Assembly (NCBI GenBank): GCA_025769875.1
Contig: JAGFNK010000338.1
Span: 1-57,536, forward strand
Reading direction: 5' to 3'
Source: Russula earlei
Lineage: Eukaryota > Basidiomycota > Agaricomycetes > Russulales > Russulaceae
Length of the DNA: 57,536 nucleotides
A program made the position numbers and the translations under genes. Each line of letters begins with the position of its first letter. The first letter of the stretch is position 1. Below the pieces are notes generated by a model. That model saw only the letters and a list, made by a program, of their open reading frames with translations, searched no databases and had not been told where the DNA came from. Shown piece after piece: positions 1-10,398 of this stretch.

Positions 1-1
1 C

Positions 2-862
2 TGTTCACACGAGCAAAAGGGGTGAGTAGAGGTGTCCACAATATCGCGCGTGCATTGTTGCGCGAGTGATTCTCGGCACAATCGACATACAGCAAGCCCC
101 ACTTAATGGCAACCCTTCTAACAATAAAGAACAGTATTAGGGCCCTTCTAGGGACCCTTTAGGACGACTCTAGGTGCTCTACAATGGGTACTAACCTGGT
201 ATCAAAGACTCTACAAAGCGTTATTAGACCAACTCTAATAACTGAAGAATGAACTATAAGGCAATACTAAGGACCTTAATAGAAGTATTAGGGTCGACTC
301 TAAGGACCCTAATAGAACTATATAAGGGCCTTACAAGATAACACTATTCCCTAACCAAACTCCAAGTCCTCAAATGACCAGCCCTAAACTAACTAACAGG
401 AAAGGAATCAGGTGCTCGCACATGCACTAGATCAGCAAACACGTGGACAATGAAAGCTCTTACTCAGCAGCTTACTGAGCATGACTGAGCATGCTCAGTA
501 AGCGCACTCTGACTTCTTACTCAGCACTCTATTGTGCTTGATAACAAGGTTATGACTTGTTCTCCATTTGGCAGTTCTCTTGTAGTATATAAGCGCTCAA
601 TAAAGTAGCGGACAGTCCTCAGACTGTCCATTTGTTTATGGCACTCTCCATTCCTGGGATACTCCTTTAAGGACCGTCCCCTTGTGACTATCCTGGCCTC
701 CTCTCTGGGTGATTGCCCTACTCTCATGGTAACCATGCCTCTCTGGTATCTGTTACTACTCTGGACTCTACTCCTTGCCCACGCCATCTTGGACATCTAT
801 CGACTCGTCTTTGAGCTTATCCCTCGCTCTTGAACTGGATAGTTCAACAGTGAGTCTTGACA
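2..862. repeat. LTR of family E (copy 1)
   Basis: This 861-bp block has TG..CA ends and is the inverted counterpart of 13655-14539. It sits against the 3' part of gypsy G at 863. It contains a TATATAAG motif near 586 and a 14-bp perfect inverted repeat at 470-503. The left flank lies outside the window, so no target duplication can be tested. Base 1 (C) matches the base that follows the same LTR end in copy 2, so the element interior may continue to the left. Orientation is unsettled: a tRNA-type PBS-like sequence beside copy 2 favours reading from 862 toward 2, while the TATATAAG box favours the opposite. Confidence 0.7.
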
Positions 863-1808
863 TCCAGGGTCATGGAGGTTTTTGAGTGCCTGTGCCACAT
901 CGAAATGGAAAGGATAGTCCTCGACTAGGAGGTGGAGGTCAGAGGCGGTGGTGGAGGGATGTGGGGCAGAAATGACAGGTAGGGCGATGAGTTTCTCTCT
1001 GTAAGCAGGTTCCCCTCAACCCATAGTCCCTAAAAGCATGGGTTTGTCATTCCATAGGGCAACTTGTAAGTAAGGTAGTAGGCATTGCTGCCCATTGACA
1101 TTGATATAAAAAGGGGGAATGTGCATATATGGTTTGTAGACAAACCAAGGGGGTCCAGGGTGAGTGGGGTCTGCTTCAGTAGGGGTAGGTGAAGGACTTC
1201 CTTTGCGGATGGCAAGTGGGTTAAGGGTGGTGGTAAGGTCTTTGAGTTCAGCCTCATTGGGGACAATGAATGTATGCTGATTGATGATGTGTTGTATAAC
1301 TTTGGGTGAAAGGGGCTCTTGTTTAACAGTAGGGGAAGGGGTAAGAATGGGTAAGGGGGATGAAGGGGGAGCTGGGGAAGACATTGGGGTATTGTAGGTG
1401 GAAGTAGCGTGTTTATGATGCCAAGCCGACCACTCTGAAGGGGTGGGGGTATTTATGGAGGCTGATTGTATAATATGATTCCATATCAAATCTGTAAGTA
1501 CTGCTCTTTGTATGGATAGATGAAATTCTGAGAAACAGGGGTCCATCATGAGAAGTTGAAAGCTGCGGAAGTCACCAGGGGAGAAAAATTCTGGAAAAGA
1601 GTTGTTCCCTGGTGGCTATATTGAAGATAGTGTGTCCGCAGTTGGGAATAGTGGGGTCATTAACTGAATAGGAAGGGGGGTTACATGAATTAACTTGGGG
1701 AAGTAATGTATGTTGTTGTATCATAAGTTCTTGGAATTGATGTTCCAAGTCATCTAGGTTTTCACCTAAGTGATGAGATTCTGTGGGATTGGAGTTAGTG
1801 GTTGACAT
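863..1808 (-). pseudogene. C-terminal extension of G pol (partial)
   Basis: Two reading blocks (1808-1572 and 1549-1016) match the region after the chromodomain of the full-length G copy. The shared text includes [19 protein letters not shown], a proline-rich stretch and a conserved block around PPWFVYKPYMHIPPFYI. It continues in frame from the chromodomain through FHLQQPTKL without a stop, so this is a pol extension and not clearly a separate gene. The copy ends at 863, where LTR E begins, and lacks the coiled-coil and zinc-knuckle part. Function is unknown. Confidence 0.7.
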
Positions 1809-3090
1809 AACATGGAGTTTAGTGGGTTGTTGCAGATGAAAGATGGTGATGGCATCCTGGGCATTTTTAGAGAGAGGTTCCCAGGTATCCTCTGCTGTGG
1901 AGTATCCTTTCCACCAAACTCTATACTGGAGTCAGTTTCTATGGAGACATTGAGTGGTAATCTTTTCTACCTCATATTCTCCCGAGAGAAGGTCAGGAGG
2001 AGGTTTGGGGAAGTTAGGACCATGTTTGGCAGTTTCAGTGACTGGGGAAAGAAGGGAGGCATGAAACACATTATGGATACTCCATTGGGGGGGAAGGCGA
2101 AGTTGGTAGACAACATGGGAAATCTTCTTGGTGATGACAAAAGGTCTGAACCATTTGGGATAGAACTGATGGGGGGTTTTTAGGTTAGTCCCTTCCAACC
2201 AAACCTTCTGTCCCTCTTCAAACCCTTTGAACTTAGTTTCTTTTACCCAGCTGGTTTGCACCTTTTTCATTGCTTCTTGAGCCAATTCTCGCATGTGTTT
2301 TAGGGCCTGGAGTTGTTCTTGAATTCCCGGGAGCTTGGATTTCAGTTGGGTGCCAAGTCCTTGTGGGTTGAAGCCAATGAGTAATTCGTAGGGGGTTCGT
2401 TTGGTGGTTGTAGACTTATGAGCGTTAAAGTGGTACTGAGCTATGGGAAGCCAGTGTACCCATTCTCCTTGTTTCTCTCCAGTATAGATGCAGAGATACA
2501 TTTCCAGGGTTTGATTAGTTCTTTCGGATTGTCTGTTGGTTTGAGGGTGATAGGCAGTACTTAGATTTTGATTGATCCCCAGAATTCGAGAGACTTCTTT
2601 GAATAGGTCAGAGGTGAAGCAAGAATCATGATCGGAAATGATTTTGGAAGGGACCCCAGTCCAAGGGAAGGCATGTCATAAGAATAATTTAGCCATTTCC
2701 AGGGTTCCCATGTGTTTATGACACGGTATGAATATTGCCGCTTTGGTAGAGTCATGATTGGTGATGGTCATGATGGTGTTGTTCCCTTCTGACAGCAGGA
2801 GATTGATGATCCAGTCAATAGCTATGGTTTGAAACAGTTTCTGAAACTCAGGGGGAATCGGGTGAATTGGGGGATGAGTGGGGTGTGTGGAGGATTTGTT
2901 GGCCTGACAGGTGGTGCAACCCCGAATGTAGTCTTGGATGAAATAGCCCATTTTAGGCCACCAGAAGGATTCTTGGATCGAGTACAAGGTTTGGGCGTTT
3001 CTGGTATGTCCTCCAAGAATGCTGTCATGATACGTATGTAGAATCTTTCATAAGAGGGGTTCGGAATACGGCATGACCAATTTTTCATCT
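1809..3090 (-). pseudogene. G integrase with chromodomain (decayed)
   Basis: The minus strand encodes the H2C2 zinc finger region (FWWPKMGYFIQDYIRGCTTC), the catalytic core start (TIAIDWI) and the C-terminal integrase part (MYLCIYTGEK to CLHRN). A chromodomain remnant follows near 1960-1860. Ty3/gypsy integrases join cDNA to host DNA, and chromodomains can steer them to marked chromatin. Reading is broken into frames at 2987-2676, 2755-2561 and 2501-1932, with a stop right after CLHRN, so it is inactive. Confidence 0.8.
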
Positions 3091-5344
3091 TTAAACAGCA
3101 CACCAGTCTTCTTCTTGTAAATTGTATTTGACCTTCCACATGAGTAGGTCCAATCGTCGGCTCTTTTGCTCCTTCAAGACTTGCTCATACAGGTCTTCCA
3201 TGTGGAGTGTGCGAATGAAGAGTTTGTCAGGAAGTGCTGTGACGTTTTGGTTGTCTCCTGACCTATCATTGTGGTCAGGTCGTCGTGAGAGAGCATCTGT
3301 GCAATTAGACATTCCAGGTTTGTGGTGGATTTCGAAATGATAATCTGCTAGTGTGGAAATGTAACCTGCAATTCTTTGATTAATTTTATGGGGGAGTTGG
3401 TAGTGGGCAAGGTTGGCATGATTGGTAAAAATCTTGATGGGATGTTTTGTTCCAACCAATAGGTACCGCCAGTGTTGGAGTGCGAGAATCAAGGCTAGGA
3501 ATTCCCTATCCCAAACTGGGTAGTTTCTTTCTGCTTCATTGAATGCGTGTGACATGTTGCCAATCATTTTCCTTTTTCCTCTTGGGTCCTTTTGAAATAG
3601 GATCGCTCTGGTAGCTGTTACGAACCAAGGCCAAGTCCTGACCATAGATGGTCCTATTTCACTCAAGAGAGACCTCTCTCATTTTGCACTACCAACTCCC
3701 TTCCAGTTTTCTGGGCTACCCCCCCCTGCAGTGCAAGATATCGCTATTGCAAAGACACTATAACTCGACCAGACACCCGTTTCCCAATCGGGTAATCATC
3801 GCGTGGCAGCCACATGGCCACCCAGCCACCAAGGACCCGAAACAGCGGCACAAACTCTTAGAAACTGTTGCATAAATCATCTGACGTCATCCAGGCTCCA
3901 ATGACATCATAGCTGACTGAGCAACTCCACAGTGACCTCATAGGCTCACTAAGCGCTCCACAGTGACATCATAATGATGTCATCGCTCCACAATGCTCAG
4001 TAATGCGCTCAGTAAGCCGGAAACTTGACACAAGCAAGTTTATGCCTCTGTAGTCCTATTGGATGGTACCAAAGAGTCTAGAATAGTCCCAGGTCTTTGT
4101 AATCGACCCTGTACACTGTATATAAGCCCCAATGAAGCATGGCAGTCAGTCAGACTGTCCATTTGTGATACTCTCATCATTCCTGGGTACTCCCCTGCGA
4201 CCGCTCAGTTTAAAGACTCCCCTCGTCCCCAAGGTACTCTTTCACGACCGCCTTGTTTAAAGCCCCCTCGCTGCACTGGCTTCTAACCTTTGCCTCTGCC
4301 TCCAGTTACACGTACCAGTCCCCATCTGGTATATCTTAGTCATTTGGCTTGTCCTCTTGTTCAACGCCGCCTACGCTGCGTACCATCTGTTCTGACCCTT
4401 GCCCACCTGCTTCTGAGTCCATACGGATCAGCAGTACGTGTCTTGACAGTAGCGAATTGTGAGGCATCAGTTTCTAATTCATATGGGAGGTTGGGGTTGG
4501 CGGTGTAAAGTTCAGGGTCATCACAGACTGCCAATATCAGAGTTTCCAGGGTGTTCATCACTTTGGGGGTCCAGAAAAAGGGGGTTCCCTTCTTGATTGT
4601 GGAGAAAATGGGGTGAGCTATTTTAGCAAAACCTTGGATGAACGGTCGTTGGTAATTCAGGGCGCCCATGATTTGTTGAACTTGTTTCAGATTGTTGGGG
4701 GGTCTTGGCCAGTTTTTGAGGCCGTCCATTTTGACTGGGTCGATTTTGAGGGTTCCTTGATTGATCTGGAAGCCCAAGAAGTCAATTTCTCTTTGTTCAA
4801 AGGCACATTTGGATGCCTTTAAAAAATAAGAGTCCCTTTTGAGGAGGTCGAGGAATTTGTGTGTGATCTGTTGGTGAAGGTGCTCTTCTCCTGACCCCAT
4901 GGCTATTGCCATGTCGTCTAGATAGTTGCAGGTGTTTTCAGGGTATTTGAGGAGCCAGGGTCTGAGAGTATGGTTCATTGCTTGCTGGAAGGCTGCCGGG
5001 GCATTGGTGAAACTGAACCCCATCACTATAGGGATGAACATGCCAAACTGGGTTTTGAAGGCCCCCTTGTGTCGGTCTTCCAGGTGAATTAGGATGTTGT
5101 TATAACCAGCTCTAACATCGAACTTGCTAAAAGTGGTCTTGCCTCTTAATCGATGTAACTGTTCTTCCATGTTTGGTAGGGCATGGTAATCAGGAATTGT
5201 GGTGTTATTGAGTTTTCGGTAGTCTACTACCATTCGTGGAGCAGTGCCATCCTTCTTTTGGACAAAGAAAACAGGGGATACAAAGTCTGAGATGCCATCT
5301 TTGATAAAACCTTTGGCTAGGTCTTCTTGTATTTGTCTTGACAA
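3091..5344 (-). pseudogene. G reverse transcriptase / RNase H, split by LTR A
   Basis: 5344-4454 is a nearly intact RT: KKDGTAPRMVVDYRKL, FSKFDVRAGYNNI, a YLDD catalytic box and the connection domain. The reading reaches ELETDASQFAT at 4454, the start of RNase H, and resumes across the inserted LTR at 3610 with AILFQKDPRGKRKMIGN, ending in the tether region near 3090. The 5-bp duplication GTAGC marks the break exactly. Without the insertion the RT segment would be one of the least damaged parts of this copy. Confidence 0.85.
3616..4448. repeat. Solo LTR, family A (copy 1)
   Basis: An 833-bp unit that reads TGTTACGAACC to GTCTTGACA on the plus strand, inside the G RNase H, flanked by GTAGC at 3611-3615 and 4449-4453. 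It contains TATATAAG near 4118 and a cluster of CRE-like motifs: TGACGTCA at 3882, TGACATCA at 3902 and a palindromic pair at 3964-3982. No interior is attached. The shared TGTCAAGAC end and internal GGACAGTCTG relate it to family E; the transcription direction is not certain. Confidence 0.9.
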
Positions 5345-5991
5345 TTCTTGTTTCTTGTTCTGGGGGAGGGGGTAAGTTTGGCAATCAAGGAACTTGGGGG
5401 TGTCGGGTTTCAGGGTGATTCTAAAGTCAAGTTCTCCTCGACTGGGTGGGAGTCACTTGGCTGCTTCTTCTGAGAAGACCTTTTGATGATGTGAATATTC
5501 TGTGGGAATGGCAGTTGTTCTTATTTGTGCAATTCAAATCTTTGGTGGGTTTGTCAATGGTACAGGGGTGAGAAGGACTCCTAAATGGTTTCTAAGGTGA
5601 CTGGTGCTCCAGTTGATGAGGGGGTTTATTGCTTTCAGGAAGGGGTAGCTGAGGATCATTCTATCTTCTCCCAAGTTGGTAACATAAAAGGTGAGAAGTT
5701 GGGTGGTAGGGCTGTGTTGTATAGTCATATGAGCATAATGGGTTAGTGCTCCTCCTTGATTATTGGTACCGTCCACATTGATAATAGGTCTGGGGGTTCT
5801 GAGGGTTCAAAGTGGGATTTGTAATTTTCCCACAATTCCTTGGCTGATGAAGTTTTCTGTCACTCCACTGTCTAAGAGCACTTGACCAGTCTTTCCATTT
5901 GTTGTGATCATAAAAGGAACTTTCATTGAGTTTTCTTTATGTTGAACAATGGTATCTATTTGGGCCTCCATGCCAACTGTTGCACTTTGGC
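5345..5991 (-). pseudogene. G aspartic protease region (decayed)
   Basis: Downstream of the gag stop the minus strand reads through a segment whose LLDSG-type active site (near 5875) aligns with ALLDSGATENFI of the full-length copy. It is followed by NQGGALTHYAHM and LGEDRMILSYPFLKAINP, the flap and C-terminal part of a gypsy protease. The protease cleaves the Gag-Pol polyprotein. Here GAT has become GVT by a C-to-T type change, and a stop lies near the active site, so the copy is dead. Confidence 0.75.
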
Positions 5992-7436
5992 CTAGAGAAA
6001 ATCCTCTTTAAGGATGAGATCCCAAATTTTGGCTCACTCTTCAGCTGGCAGGGCCTTCATGCAGGCTACCATGGAAGCTGGTTCTTCTTCTTTAGGTGGT
6101 TCTGAAGTTGGCTTGGTGGTGCGAGCTTTGGAGGTGGTGGGAATTGTATTTTTGGGGCATTCCCAGCTGAGGTGGCCTTTCTCCCTGCAACGGAAGCAAC
6201 ACCCTTCTTTTGCCAATTGTTTCCTTTCTTCTTCAGTGAGCTTCTTAAAGTTGGACTTGGCAGTGTCCACTTGCATTTGGTCAGGGTGATGGGACTTGTG
6301 TTCTGAAGGGGAGTGTGTAGTCTTCTTTCCTTTGAATTTCTCCCTGATAGTGATGAATCATTGGTGTTGTCTCCTGGCTTCCTCCTTCCATTCCTGGAGA
6401 GTGGTAGGCCAGGTGTCCCTGTTCAGGATTGCACAGTAGAGTCCACTTTTAAGTCCATTCTTGAAACTCTCAATGGCGATTATGTCCGTCTCCGGCCATC
6501 CTGTCTTGGTAAAAAGTTGTTCAAAGGTGGAGATGTAGTCATCAAGGGAATCTTTCATTTCAAGTTTGACAAGAGCTGCTTGGGCGTCTTCCTTTTCTGC
6601 TGTGTTGGTAAATTTGAACGTAAAATCAGTGATGAAATTGGTCCACAAGACTTCATCATTTCAGTTGACAGGATTCTGGGCCCTAGTTATTTTTTCTCTG
6701 AGGGCTGACACCTGTGAATTTACCCAGTCTTCCACTTTTTCCCCTTGAATGTAGGAGAGGGCTAAGATGACCCTTTTGGAGGGGTCCCTCATAACTGCTT
6801 TGTCATCATTGAGTCCCCAGTAAAGGTTGAACTCCATGATGAATCATTTGGTTTTGTTTCTTTCTCCTGTGAAGACTGTGGGTTCTTTGCCACTAAGGGA
6901 CCCATTGATTCCTTGGATGGCTTGTGGTGCTATGATTGGTTGTGCAGCAACTTGGGGGGCTGGGGCAGCTTGTGGGACTTGTGCTGCCATAGTAAGTTCT
7001 GGGGGTTCTGGGGATTCTGAGGGTGTTTGGGGTTCTGGGGCCTCAGGTAGTGTCTGAGGTTCAGTGGTGTTTCCTGATTCAGGCAGGTTGCCTTCTGTGG
7101 AAGAGGCTTCTGATTCTGATGGGGGTTCATAAAGAGGGTCATCTTCCCTTCAGAAGCCTAGTCCAAGGCTATTTTGTATGAGTTCTAAGTCCTGATGAGT
7201 GTAGAGCTGTCCTCTTCTGAGTTGTAGCTTGAACCAACGGTTGTTGATAAATTCAACTGGTAATTCTTTGTTGTTTTCAGTGGTGACATAGCAGAGAAAG
7301 GTGTGGAAGCTGTCCCAAGTGGCAGTTCCAATAACGTGTTGGGGGAGATCTGGTGAGGATCTAGGTTGGATGCGGACCCAGTGATTTGGTGGTAGTTCAA
7401 GGTTGATCTCCAGAATGGAGTAAGAGAAAGCTTAGC
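5992..7436 (-). pseudogene. G gag (decayed)
   Basis: Recognisable parts are the leader block right after the PBS, the proline/glutamate-rich linker, a capsid segment (6648-6358, MWTNFITDFTFKFTNTAEKE) and a zinc knuckle CFRCREKGHLSWEC near 6210. A premature TGA interrupts the C-terminus (EE-TGA-AKI near 6030). The native end is the same TAG found in the young copy, at 5994-5992, followed by the same kind of hairpin. The N-terminal segment again has no ATG at its expected start, as in the full-length copy. Confidence 0.8.
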
Positions 7437-7439
7437 TTG

Positions 7440-8028
7440 TGCTACAGCATCACGGCCGCTGGAGCATTAGCTCAGGGTTCAGTGGGGCCAAGTCCCTGTG
7501 ACTTGGTTCGAGGGTTCAGTGCGGCCAGCTCAAAGAGACCGGATCAAGGGTTTAGCGTCTCAAGACTAAGTCAGATAATGGCTCAGCCCACAGACAGAGT
7601 CAATCTTCTGGTTTCTCAGAAGAGGAAGACGATGAGAGAGAGACAGAGGAGGAAGAGGAACACAAGAGTTCCTTGAGGTGTGCTCAGGTCAAGCAGAGTG
7701 TAGGCCAGCACAAGCAAGTTGTGGTTGAGAGAGGATACAGGGCAAGGGATGTGACAGGAAATGGGACAAAGCTAAGCTTGGGGCATTCCTCAGCTTTTAC
7801 AGGCGCTTAAATACTGTATGTAGCGAGGCTGTACAGTACTATATGCGGAACAATAGATAAAACTGAGCCAGTAGCAGAAAGGGATCAGACAATAGAAGAA
7901 ACATGACAGGTGAAACAATAAGGGACCATCAGCATCAAGAGATGAAATGGTAACCAAGGGGATGAGGGTGAAAGTAAAGAAGAATAAAAGTAGTTAGGGA
8001 CGAACTGAAAGAGGGATAGATCATAACA
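7440..8028 (-). repeat. 5' LTR of the minus-strand G copy
   Basis: About 589 bp, homologous to the LTRs at 46632-47236 and 53882-54485 but clearly diverged. It starts TGTTATGATC at 8028 and ends at the PBS-like AAGCTAAGCTT motif, seen in reverse at 7429-7439. The predicted mRNA start motif AAGCTTAGCTT is present near 7779. The flank at 8029 reads CTTGA; its partner at the other end is not in the window. Confidence 0.85.
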
Positions 8029-9449
8029 CTTGAACATCTTTACAATTCAGAAAATAAATATAATCATTTAATGATTAGAATAAATTACTTGATAACATAC
8101 TCAAAATGGAAATTGTGGCATAACAGAGGGTCAACATCGTGCCATGCTCTTCCACTGCAATGATGCCCAAGCCACATCCTGCTCCCTTGCACCTCTGCCA
8201 TCCTGCTAGCAACAGACATCACACCCTTGCAATTGTGATGAGGATGCCCTCTCAGCAAATCAGCACCACACAAAGGCTGAACAGCCCCACCAACACCACT
8301 CCCTCATCACCTGACTCACCTCCATCATCCTGCCAACACATGCCATGTGACTGCTGATCCCCTTTGCGCATGCGTTCTCCTGGCAAACTGACGCACATGA
8401 GGGCCAAACGGTCCCGCCCAACACCACTCCCTCACCTTCATCATCTCACCTTCAATGCATGCTGTGCCATCATGTGCACGCCCTCCTGACAAATTGATAC
8501 ACCACATGAAGGCCAAATGGCCCCACCTAATGCCACTCCCTCACTGCCTCTATCATGCCAGCACATGCTGCATGATTGTGATTGCCTTTGTGAGCATGTT
8601 CTCCCGACAAACTGGTGAACCCCAAAATGAAGGCTGAATGGTCTGCCTAATGCCACCCTCAATGTCACTGAGCAGTGTTCTGGCTTTCAGGTGCTTTCTT
8701 TATTTTTCCCTTTCTTTTCTTCTTTTTTCTTCCTTTTTTTTTTCTTCATGTTCTTGCCTCTGGTCTAGTGTATGCAGGACTGCCCTGGTGGGCCTCTTGG
8801 AATCCAAATCATCGCAATGCACAGTGGAGACAACACTCCATGTGCTGCAGCTGCTCCCCCAGCACCTGCATGCTCACCACACGCGCAATCTTATGTGCTT
8901 GACCCCCCCTCCATCATCCCACCCATAATACATGTCGTGCCATTACAATGGCCTTTGCACATGCTCACCCACCTCTGGCTAGGCTTTTCTCTTTATTTTT
9001 ATTTTTTTCCTTTTCTTTTAGCTACTTGACTTTGGTCTATAAACATGTATGTATGAGTAGGCTAGTCTATAATAATAGAACCTGAGTTCTATCATTCTGT
9101 GTGTCCCTGCATGCATTCTTGGCCTTTAACAATAGTTTTTTTTAGTTTGGTTTTTTATTTATTATTCTTTTTGCTGTACTTAACTAAGAATTGTGTGTAA
9201 TTATTACCTGCATTTGAAAACAATTGCAGAGTTGATGGGAATTGCCTTGAGGAGCCAAGTTGGTGGGGTGCTTGCCTTTTCTGGAGTGTGACACTTTTTG
9301 TGAAAAGACATCAACTAATTTCGCATCCCTGTGACACCCAAAACCACACTATTGGACTTTGTCAGCAGCAGAGTGGTGTTTGAACATCTCAACAATTCAA
9401 AAAATCAATATAATTATTTACTGTTGTTTTCACATGACCTTGCACTTGC
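8029..9449. other. Unassigned DNA with minisatellite and direct repeat
   Basis: No protein match is recognisable. At 8285-8670 lie about three diverged tandem units of roughly 110-125 bp, each carrying CCACTCCCTCA, a CA-rich part, CATG-rich text and GGCCAAA. A stretch of about 41 bp beginning TTGAACATCT at 8030 recurs with changes at 9379. Pyrimidine-rich tracts occur at 8695-8760 and 8990-9020. Confidence 0.5.
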
Positions 9450-9942
9450 TGTCACCGACTGGGGGCGGTGTCGTTGACAAATCAGTTCACGTGCGAGACG
9501 AGCGTAACGAGTCGAGCAAGACACTAAGTCTTCGTGAGTTTCGGGGATCTTGGAGACGATATTGCCAAGGCAAATATGTTCCGCGGAGAAGGAAAACTGT
9601 GAATAAGTCTTCGCGTTGAGAAGACTTATGAACAGTAGAAGTTTCAGACGATATGCTTGATATCTTGCAAGCCTACAAGTCCTGAAGTTCAAAATCCAGT
9701 GATATTTCACAGGAGAACAAGCTTAGGGCTTGTTCTCTCTTACAGGCAGGTTTATATAGACAGTGTATCCTATATCAAATAGTAGACACAAGGTAACGGT
9801 GCGGTAATCGAGACTAGGGCACGCTGGAAGGTGCTGGTACATGTGAGGCTGAGTGAGTCATAAAACGCACAGGAATCGTGAGGTCTGTCTGGGTAGGCTT
9901 ATCCGGTTGCTGGTCCGGTCCGAAGAGCCGGTTCTTGTGACA
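9450..9942 (-). repeat. Solo LTR of gypsy family C
   Basis: A 493-bp LTR flanked by the perfect duplication CTTGC (9445-9449 and 9943-9947). It is the reverse of the 5' LTR at 55474-55967, which leads into a C-type gag, and this identifies the family. On the minus strand it runs TGTCACAAGAACC to CCCAGTCGGTGACA, and it carries the AAGCTTGTTCT start motif near 9721. Confidence 0.9.
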
Positions 9943-10080
9943 CTTGCCATTTTTGGATGTCACTTCAAGTGCAAAATTAAAACTGCTATATCTCAACATT
10001 TTCTCAACAGATTGCCTTGAAACTTTTACAGTAGAACCTTATATACTGTATCTAGGTGCAGCTAAAATATGGGAGCCTAA
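9943..10080. other. AT-rich flank, nothing recognised
   Basis: The 138 bp between the C LTR and the Harbinger TIR show no coding match. They are not the gypsy B sequence that flanks the other Harbinger end, so the two sides of that transposon do not belong to one uninterrupted target. Confidence 0.4.
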
Positions 10081-10398
10081 GGCCAATGATACCAACTGAG
10101 AATTCTTGAACTTCGAACTTGAACTTGAATTTCGGGATTTTCCAAGAGTGACTGGTGTGACCAGTGTGATATAAGTGACATGGCATATATGATAGACTAA
10201 TAGGTTTTTTTTAAATATGAGTTTTTATTTGCTTGTGATTTGCATATTTGCATATTGTGATTGCAGCCACAACTGGGAACTGACTCAGTCTGCTGTGTCC
10301 ACTGAATGTTGCCAAGGCATACTGTATGGCCCAGATCCATGCATGCAGAGTGAGTGATTTTTGAAGAGGAAATGGAAATTTTTTTTTTGAAAAAGACA

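Larger units (their letters stand above)
863..8028 (-). mobile_element. Decayed Ty3/gypsy chromovirus, family G, minus strand
   Basis: This is an old copy of the element that is full length at 46632-54485. Reading leftward from the 5' LTR (8028-7440) come the PBS, gag, an in-frame TAG, protease, RT, RNase H, integrase, chromodomain and a C-terminal extension cut off at 863. A solo LTR A (3616-4448) splits it with a perfect GTAGC duplication. Compared with the young copy it has many C-to-T and G-to-A changes at CpG positions, plus stops and frameshifts, so it cannot make full products. The 3' LTR is not in the window. Confidence 0.9.

Noticed and set aside
5960..5994. Stem changes in the old G copy as proof of covariation
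   Set aside because: The compensating changes are all C-to-T or G-to-A, which the general decay would also produce, so they are only suggestive.
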